Positions 29,509 to 34,762 of a stretch of 34,762 nt of DNA are shown here, in pieces. Both the position numbers and the translations under genes were made by a program. Under the pieces are notes generated by a model, which saw only the letters and a program-made list of their open reading frames with translations, was not told the DNA's origin and did not search any database. Location: the NCBI RefSeq assembly GCF_001418475.1, contig NZ_LIQX01000435.1, forward strand, positions 1 through 34,762, read 5' to 3'. Numbering within the stretch: position 1 is the stretch's first letter; each line of letters begins with the position of its first letter. The stretch comes from Streptomyces ossamyceticus. GTDB taxonomy: Bacteria; Actinomycetota; Actinomycetes; Streptomycetales; Streptomycetaceae.

Positions 29509-30096
29509 TCAGTCGGTCATGACCTGACGGAGCAGGTCCACGAGCGGCTGTACGGGGACGGTGGGGTCGAACGCGCGCTGGACGCCGATGCCGATCCCGA
29601 GACCGAGAAGAACGAAGGCGGCGGTGTCCGCGGGCATGTGGGGCGTGACGCCCAGTTCCTGCATCTGAGCCCGGATGAGGTCCGCGAGGGCCTCGGTGAC
29701 GGCGCGCCGTCGGTGGGCGAGCTGTTCGCAGACGTCTGCGTCGCGGCGGTTGGCGGTGGCGAACTCGACTTCCAGCGCGGTCCACGAGCTGTCGCCTATG
29801 TGCTGCTCGGCCCACCGGGCGAAGCCCGCGAGCCTGTCCTCCAGGCGGGGCGCGTCTCCCATCTCGGCGGCGATGTACGCCACTTGCTGCAGGGCAATGC
29901 GGTCCAGGACGGCCAGACAAAGCTCGTTCTTGGTCGCGAAGTTGGAGTACACCGCGCCCTTCGAGTAGCCGGCGGCCTCCGCGACCCGCTCGATGGATGT
30001 CTTCGTGAAGCCATCGAACAGGAAGAGGTCGTGCGCGGTGTCGAGGACGTGTTCGCGGGTGCGGGCCTGGCTCTCGGCCCGGGTCAGTCTTGCCAC
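29509..30096 (-). CDS. TetR/AcrR-family regulator
   Basis: 195 residues from GTG at 30096. The N-terminal helix-turn-helix is typical: TREHVLDTAHDLFLFDGFTK, TSIERVAEAAGYSKGAVYSN, FATKNELCLAVLDRIALQQV. The C-terminal ligand domain is ordinary (PADTAAFVLLGLGIGIGVQR). It is divergent from the patatin-monooxygenase pair 58 bases away and probably controls it. Confidence 0.9.
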   Translation of the reverse strand: MARLTRAESQARTREHVLDTAHDLFLFDGFTKTSIERVAEAAGYSKGAVYSNFATKNELCLAVLDRIALQQVAYIAAEMGDAPRLEDRLAGFARWAEQHIGDSSWTALEVEFATANRRDADVCEQLAHRRRAVTEALADLIRAQMQELGVTPHMPADTAAFVLLGLGIGIGVQRAFDPTVPVQPLVDLLRQVMTD

Positions 30097-30154
30097 GCCT
30101 GCAGAATACCGCTAGCTTCCGGATTCCATCGTTATCTGAATTCCAGGGGGATCT

Positions 30155-31099
30155 GTGGTTCCACGGCGTGCACTGGTGGTCGGGTGCGGCGGCACGCTCG
30201 GCTTCGCCTGGACGGTCGCCGCGCTCACCGCAGTGGAAGCGGAGCTGGACTGGGACGTGCGGACCGCCGAGGTATCGGTGGGGACGTCCGCCGGGGCAGA
30301 AGTCGTGTCCGCTCTCGGCTCCGGGCGGTCCGTGTCCGACCTGCTCGCGGCGGTACGGGGAGAGACTGGCGCGGACCCGGTGCTACTCGGACACGTCCAC
30401 GCCCACCCGGGTGCACTGCCTCCCGTCCCGTGGCCCGGGCTGCCGGGGTCGGGGCTGGTGACCGCTGCCGTACGCGGCCGGGTCTCGCCGGGGTCGGGGC
30501 TGGTGGGGCTGCTGCCGCGCGGCCGGGGTGATGCGCGTTGGCTGCACCGATTCGGTGCCGCGCTGGCGGAGGGCCGCCCGTGGCCGGATTCCACGCACAC
30601 CTGGCTGGTTGCGGCCGACGCGCGCTCGGGCCGGCGGGTCGCGTTCGGCGCGCCGGGAGCTCCGGCCACGGACCTGGGCAGCGCGATCGCCGCGTCCTGG
30701 GCGATCCCGGGCTGGTTCCCGCCGGTGCGGATCGACGGGCGGACCTACCTCGACGGCGGCGCCGTGTCCCCGACGTCGGCGGACCTCCTCGTGCCCCTAG
30801 AGCTGGACGAGGTGGTGATCGTCGCTCCCATGTCGACCTCCGGGGGCGCACCCGCCACCGGCCTGAGCCGTCTCGAACGGCTCCTGCGCCGCTGGATGAC
30901 CCGGACCGTCGACGCCGAAGAACGCCTCTTGCGTGCGGCGGGATGCCGCGTCGTCCGGATCGAGCCCGGGGTGGAGGAACTGGCCGTGATGGGGGCCAAC
31001 TTCATGGACCCACGGCGGCGTGCGGCCACGCTCGAGGTCTCCCTGCGCACCGCACCCGACCGCGTCAAGCGAGCCATCGACAGGAGCATTGCGGCATGA
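30155..31099 (+). CDS. Patatin-like phospholipase family protein
   Basis: 314 residues from GTG at 30155, with AGGGGG upstream. Oxyanion loop VVGCGGTLGFAW, nucleophile elbow GTSAG (Ser45 in residues 43-47) and the catalytic Asp in YLDGGAVS, the standard Ser-Asp dyad. No signal peptide or membrane segment. It overlaps the next gene as ATGA, so both are likely made together. Probable lipid or ester hydrolase. Confidence 0.88.
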   Translation: MVPRRALVVGCGGTLGFAWTVAALTAVEAELDWDVRTAEVSVGTSAGAEVVSALGSGRSVSDLLAAVRGETGADPVLLGHVHAHPGALPPVPWPGLPGSGLVTAAVRGRVSPGSGLVGLLPRGRGDARWLHRFGAALAEGRPWPDSTHTWLVAADARSGRRVAFGAPGAPATDLGSAIAASWAIPGWFPPVRIDGRTYLDGGAVSPTSADLLVPLELDEVVIVAPMSTSGGAPATGLSRLERLLRRWMTRTVDAEERLLRAAGCRVVRIEPGVEELAVMGANFMDPRRRAATLEVSLRTAPDRVKRAIDRSIAA

Positions 31100-32547
31100 G
31101 CACACACGTCGAGGTCATTGTCGTCGGCGCCGGCATCTCCGGGGTTGGTGCCGGGGCCAGGCTCCGCGGCGCCGGTATCCGGGACTTCCTGATCATCGAG
31201 GCGGCCGACGACTTCGGCGGCACGTGGCGGGCGAACACCTATCCCGGCTGCCAGTGCGATGTACCGTCCCGCCTCTACAGCTACTCCTTCGCTCCGAACC
31301 CGGACTGGACGCGGGTGTACGCGCACCAGCCGGAGATCCTCACGTACGTGAGGCGGGTCGCCGACACGTACCGGCTGCGCGAACACACCCGGTTCGGGGT
31401 GCGTATGACCGAAGCGCGATGGCAGCCCGGCCAGGCCCGCTGGCTCGTCCGTACCGACGCCGGTGAGTTCACCGCCCGGTTCCTGATCGCCGGCGCCGGC
31501 CCGTGGAACGAGCCTCTCGTCCCGGACGTCCCCGGCCTCGACGATTTCCCCGGCGAGGTGTTCCACTCCGCGCGCTGGAACCACGACTACGACCTGCGCG
31601 GCAAGCGCGTCGCGGTGCTCGGCACCGGCGCCTCGGCCGTGCAGTTCGTCCCGGCGATCGCCCCCGACGTCGCCCGCTTGCATGTGTTCCAGCGCACCGC
31701 CCAGTGGGTGCTGCCCAAGCTGGACCATCACATACCGAAGGCCGAACGGTGGGCGATGCGCCACCTGCCGGGCGCGCGAGCCGCGGTGGCAGGGCTGGAG
31801 TACCGGGCCATGGAGACGCTCGGACGTGGATTCCGGCGTCCCGGGCTGATGCGTGGCGTCCAAGCCATCGCACGGGCCCACCTGCGGGCCACGGTCCGCG
31901 ACGCCGAACTGCGCCGCAAGCTGACCCCTGACTACACCATCGGCTGCAAGCGCATCCTGTTCTCCAACCACTACTACCCCGCGCTGAGGCGACCGAATGT
32001 CGATGTGCACGCCGCCGCGGTGCACGCCGTCGAAGGCAACACCGTGCACGGCGCCCACGGCAGCGCCGCCGAGGTGGACGCGATCATCCTCGGCACCGGC
32101 TTCCACATCCTCGACACGCCGCTCGCAGGCCTCGTCCGAGACGGAGCCGGCCACTCGCTCGCCGACCGCTGGCACGGCTCCCCCGAGGCGTACCTCGGCA
32201 CCGTCGTCGCGGGCTTCCCCAACGCCTTCCTGCTCCTCGGCCCCGGCCTGGGCACCGGGCACTCGTCGGCGTTCGCCATTCTGGAGGCACAGCTCGACCT
32301 CGTCCTGGGCGCCATCAAGGCCGCACGGGAGGAGAGTTGGGCGGTGCTGGAGGTACGCGGCGACGTGCAGGCCGCGTACAACGCCCGGCTGCAGACCGCG
32401 CTGGCCGGCACCGTCTACAACGCCGGTGGATGCAGGAGCTACTACCTCGACGCCAACGGCCGCAACAGCTTCAGCTGGCCTTGGTCCACCGACCGGCTTC
32501 GCGCCGAGGTCGGTCGCTTTGAGCCGCAGGACTTCACCGCTTCCTGA
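31096..32547 (+). CDS. Flavin-dependent monooxygenase of Baeyer-Villiger type
   Basis: 483 residues from ATG at 31096. FAD-binding VIVVGAGISGVGAGARL (GAGISG at 11-16), FGGTWRANTYPGCQCDVPS, the Baeyer-Villiger fingerprint FPGEVFHSARW (residues 151-161, FxGxxxHxxxW) and the NADPH-binding VAVLGTGASAVQFVPAI. It inserts oxygen next to a carbonyl, using NADPH and oxygen, on an unknown ketone. With the upstream lipase-like protein and TetR regulator it may degrade or modify a hydrophobic ketone: oxidation to an ester, then hydrolysis. The 3' end overlaps the opposing helicase fragment by 14 bases. Confidence 0.9.
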   Translation: MSTHVEVIVVGAGISGVGAGARLRGAGIRDFLIIEAADDFGGTWRANTYPGCQCDVPSRLYSYSFAPNPDWTRVYAHQPEILTYVRRVADTYRLREHTRFGVRMTEARWQPGQARWLVRTDAGEFTARFLIAGAGPWNEPLVPDVPGLDDFPGEVFHSARWNHDYDLRGKRVAVLGTGASAVQFVPAIAPDVARLHVFQRTAQWVLPKLDHHIPKAERWAMRHLPGARAAVAGLEYRAMETLGRGFRRPGLMRGVQAIARAHLRATVRDAELRRKLTPDYTIGCKRILFSNHYYPALRRPNVDVHAAAVHAVEGNTVHGAHGSAAEVDAIILGTGFHILDTPLAGLVRDGAGHSLADRWHGSPEAYLGTVVAGFPNAFLLLGPGLGTGHSSAFAILEAQLDLVLGAIKAAREESWAVLEVRGDVQAAYNARLQTALAGTVYNAGGCRSYYLDANGRNSFSWPWSTDRLRAEVGRFEPQDFTAS

Positions 32548-32743
32548 GCCGAGGGAACTCATCGTGCCAACAGCGTCCGGAGCGGGAGGGGTGGCTGTCG
32601 ATCCAGGACAGGCCGCCGAGGTCGAGATGGTGGCGGGCGCGGGTGACGGCGACGTAGGAGAGACGGGCGTCAGTGTCACTGACGGGTTCAGGAATGGCGC
32701 GGCCCTGGGCGTCGTGCTGGTCGGTGTCCTTGGGCGGGGGCCT
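32534..32743 (-). CDS. UvrD/Rep-type helicase, 3' exon (partial)
   Basis: The last 69 residues: KDTDQHDAQGRAIPEP, then DARLSYVAVTRARHHLDLGG, the motif VI of superfamily 1 helicases, and a final CWHDEFPRLRKR. It begins right after the group II intron 3' end. The 5' exon begins at 34752 and leaves the window. Joining the exons restores a plausible frame (codon ATG, then AGG CCC). The gene can be expressed only if the intron splices. Confidence 0.7.
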   Translation of the reverse strand, partial: RPPPKDTDQHDAQGRAIPEPVSDTDARLSYVAVTRARHHLDLGGLSWIDSHPSRSGRCWHDEFPRLRKR

Positions 32744-32806
32744 GTTGAGTCGGCACGGAGCGCGGTGCCGGTGTTGCCACCGGTCCGTTTCTCCGTGCCG
32801 CTCGCC

Positions 32807-32840
32807 GAACCCGGCGTACCCGTCTCCGAGTACCGGGCTC
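32807..32840 (-). ncRNA. Group II intron domain V
   Basis: The 34-base hairpin begins GAGCCCGGTACTCGG and ends GGGTACGCCGGGTTC. Its lower stem (GAGCCCGG/CCGGGTTC), AGC catalytic triad, bulge and GAGA-like tetraloop (GGAGAC) are as expected. This is the most conserved part of group II introns and places the 3' end 60-70 bases downstream. Confidence 0.85.
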
Positions 32841-32857
32841 TCCACGGACTCTGCCGT

Positions 32858-34323
32858 TCAGGTGTGGTTGAGGCGGGTCCAGGGGTTGGGGATCGTGTTG
32901 CCTCTGTAGCGGTAGCGGGTGACCGCCACCGCCTGGAGGTCGAACAGTTCGATCCCGCCCGCTGAGGGCCTTTGCCACCGACCGTTGTGGTCGGTGAGCC
33001 GTCGGCGGACGTCCTTCCACTTCCAGCGATGCAGCGCCATCCACCAGCTGATCACCCGGTGCCACGTGAAGCTGGCCAGGGAACTCAGGGTGGCTTTGCA
33101 GACCGCGTGCTTGAAGTAGTTGGCCCAGCCGCGCATGATCTGGTTGAGCCTGATCAGCACGTCCCTGGGGTTCTGCTGCGACGTTCTGTTCGTCAGGGCA
33201 CGGATCTTGTCCTTCAGCTGCCGGATGGGCCGGTCAGCGATGAAGGTGTAGACGTGCCACTTGTCCGTTCCCCGCTTGCGGCGCCACTGGATGCGAAACC
33301 CCAAGAAGTCGAACCCGTCAGACATGTGCACCACCTGCGTCTTCGCCTCGGAGAGACGAAGACCGAGCGGTTGCAGCACGTCGGCGATGTCCTCGCGCAG
33401 CGTCTCGACGTCGTCGCGTGCGCCGTCGGTCGGGACGACGAAGTCGTCCGCGTAGCGGACGATTCGCCAGTTCGGACGTCCAGCGCCACGGCGACGTCTG
33501 CGCAGGTGGCTGGTGGCCATCTCCCCGCCCGGCTCCCAGGGCCCGGTCAGGTGCTCGTCGAGCGCCGACAGGGCGATGTTCGCCAGCAGTGGGGAGAGGA
33601 TGCCGCCCTGTGGGGTGCCGGTGAGGGTGTCCTCGCGGTTGTTCCTCGGTGAGGACGCCGGCCTTGAGGAACGTCTTGACCAGCCGCAGCACGCGCTTGT
33701 CCTTAACTCGCACTCGCACCCGGTCCATCAGGGCCGTGTGGTCGATCGAGTCGAAGCACGCTTCGATGTCCGCGTCCAGGACCCAGCGGTAGCCGTGGGT
33801 GCCGTAGAAGTGGATCTCAGCGATCGCGTCGTGTGCCCGCCGCAGAGGCCGGAAGCCGTAGGAGACCGGCTTGAAGTCGGCCTCGAAGATCGGCTCCAGC
33901 ACCAGCTTGAGGGCTGCCTGGACCACCCGGTCGGCGATGGTCGGGATGCCGAGCTTGCGGACCTTCCCGCTGCCGCCGGGCTTGGGGATCTTCCGTTCAC
34001 GCACCGGAAGCGGGCGGAACTCACCCGATTTAAGTACGTGCCGAAGATCCTCCAGAAACCCATAAGGGCCAATCTCCCGCTCGACGTTGACGGCGGTGAG
34101 GCCGTCCACTCCGGGCGTTCTGCGCCCCCTTGTTTCCCGCGACCCGTTCGAACGCCACGAGCAGCGTCGCCGAGTCGCACACGAGATTGAACAGATCGTC
34201 GAACCTGCGGCCTTCGTCGGCCGCCGCCCAACGGTGAAGTTTGGCCTGCATCCCCGATACCCGCTGGTGAGACCCCATTGGGGCCTCTGGTGCACCGCTG
34301 TTCAGCGGTGCTTCTTTCGGCAT
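32858..34323 (-). pseudogene. ltrA: Group II intron reverse transcriptase/maturase, two frameshifts
   Basis: Starts at ATG 34323 with AAGGAG seven bases upstream (MPKEAPLNSG, QAKLHRWAAADEGRRFDDLF). An extra base near 34125 shifts the frame; reading continues TPGVDGLTAVNVEREIGPYG, PKPGGSGKVRKLGIPTIADR, YRWVLDADIEACFDSIDH. A second shift near 33645 is followed by REDTLTGTPQGGILSPLLAN, IVRYADDFVV (catalytic YADD), then the maturase X domain (RGWANYFKHAVCKATLSSLA). It ends GNTIPNPWTRLNHT with no HNH endonuclease. About 488 residues if repaired. Confidence 0.88.
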
Positions 34324-34762
34324 TGCAGTCTCCTTCCCTTCTCGATTCCGCTGCCGCCCTTCCCCATGTGCCGGGCTCTCCCCGGCTCGGAGTACTACGG
34401 CGGCTCCGCCCCGTCCCGGCCCGTTCGGCCGACGGTGGGCCCAGCCTGCGGCCTCGCTGGAGGCGTTGCCGCAGGTCAGGACCGGAACGGTTCCCGTGTT
34501 CACATGCTGTTCGATCGACGGAGGAGGAGCCCGGCTATACCCCCGCGGCATCGCCACGACTACCCCGCAGCACTTCGCCGTGGCCTCCCCGGACGACACA
34601 TAGCAACCGACCGGGAAGTTCCCCATCTCCAGGGAGACGGGGACGCACCGCAACCAGCCCAGATCCGCCAGGTTCGAGCTGGTGACGAGTAAGGAGGCGT
34701 CAACGCCGGTTCCTCGCGTACTCCTTTCCGTCTCGCTTGCCGGACCCGCACCATCTGGCAGT

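Larger units (their letters stand above)
32744..34751 (-). mobile_element. Group II intron, about 2.0 kb, inserted in a helicase gene
   Basis: On the minus strand the presumed 5' end is GTGCGGGTCC at 34751, fitting the GUGYG consensus. The 3' end follows a domain VI-like stem (CGGCACGGA pairing with TCCGTGCCG) and ends CTCAAC at 32744. Domain V is clear at 32840-32807. The intron carries its own maturase gene, which has two frameshifts, so mobility is probably lost and splicing may need help from another copy. Boundaries are estimated by eye to a few bases. Confidence 0.75.

Overview
The window comes from a GC-rich actinomycete, very probably a Streptomyces or close relative. The signs are strong GC bias at third codon positions, many GTG/TTG starts, Streptomyces-type transposases and recombinases, and a Tat-exported L-glutamate-oxidase-like enzyme. 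It is an accessory region: a CRISPR locus, then a graveyard of insertion-sequence and recombinase fragments, then small metabolic and regulatory cassettes, ending in a group II intron.

Positions 1-12,050 hold an unusual type I-E locus. A five-gene Cascade operon on the minus strand (cse1, cse2, cas7e, cas5e, cas6e at 6711-1554) has tightly overlapping genes. It is followed directly by a 23-repeat array on the same strand (141-1535). No cas3, cas1 or cas2 is present and there is no recognisable leader; the array begins inside a broken repeat 18 bases after the cas6e stop. On the other side, divergently transcribed, lies a 1291-residue HTH-STAND NTPase (7866-11741). It is followed by a second small array with nearly the same repeat (11806-12018), which appears to be cut by an IS21 end. 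The 1.15 kb gap between cse1 and the STAND gene has no large gene. It holds three repeat-like hairpins, one with compensatory stem changes, and two small reading frames with good ribosome binding sites (33 and 58 codons). The layout suggests a target-binding Cascade without its nuclease, coupled to a signalling NTPase. This is the most interesting feature of the window.

Positions 12,050-14,800 are remnants: an IS21 left end with frameshifted istA, an IS3-type orfA with cut orfB, the C-terminal part of a recombinase with a frameshift, the start of a small unidentified gene, and part of an IS701-type transposase. Then come an intact L-glutamate-oxidase-like flavoenzyme (minus) and a CASTOR/POLLUX-type channel protein (plus), followed by the N-terminal part of a zinc-knuckle recombinase and a decayed gene.

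Positions 20,700-24,760 carry small genes: a hypothetical protein, a small membrane protein, a Fic/Doc-like toxin with ribbon-helix-helix antitoxin and a palindromic operator, an HxlR regulator divergent from a metallo-beta-lactamase-fold hydrolase, and a SnoaL-like protein. Positions 25,445-29,370 form a sulfur/persulfide-type cassette: MFS transporter, MBL-rhodanese protein, divergent ArsR-rhodanese regulator, and a broken cysteine desulfurase with a hexamer repeat. A TetR regulator, a patatin-like hydrolase and a Baeyer-Villiger-type monooxygenase follow. The last 2.2 kb is the 3' end of a UvrD-type helicase gene (minus) interrupted by a group II intron whose maturase gene has two frameshifts.

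All family assignments rest on reading the translated sequence; no database search was run.
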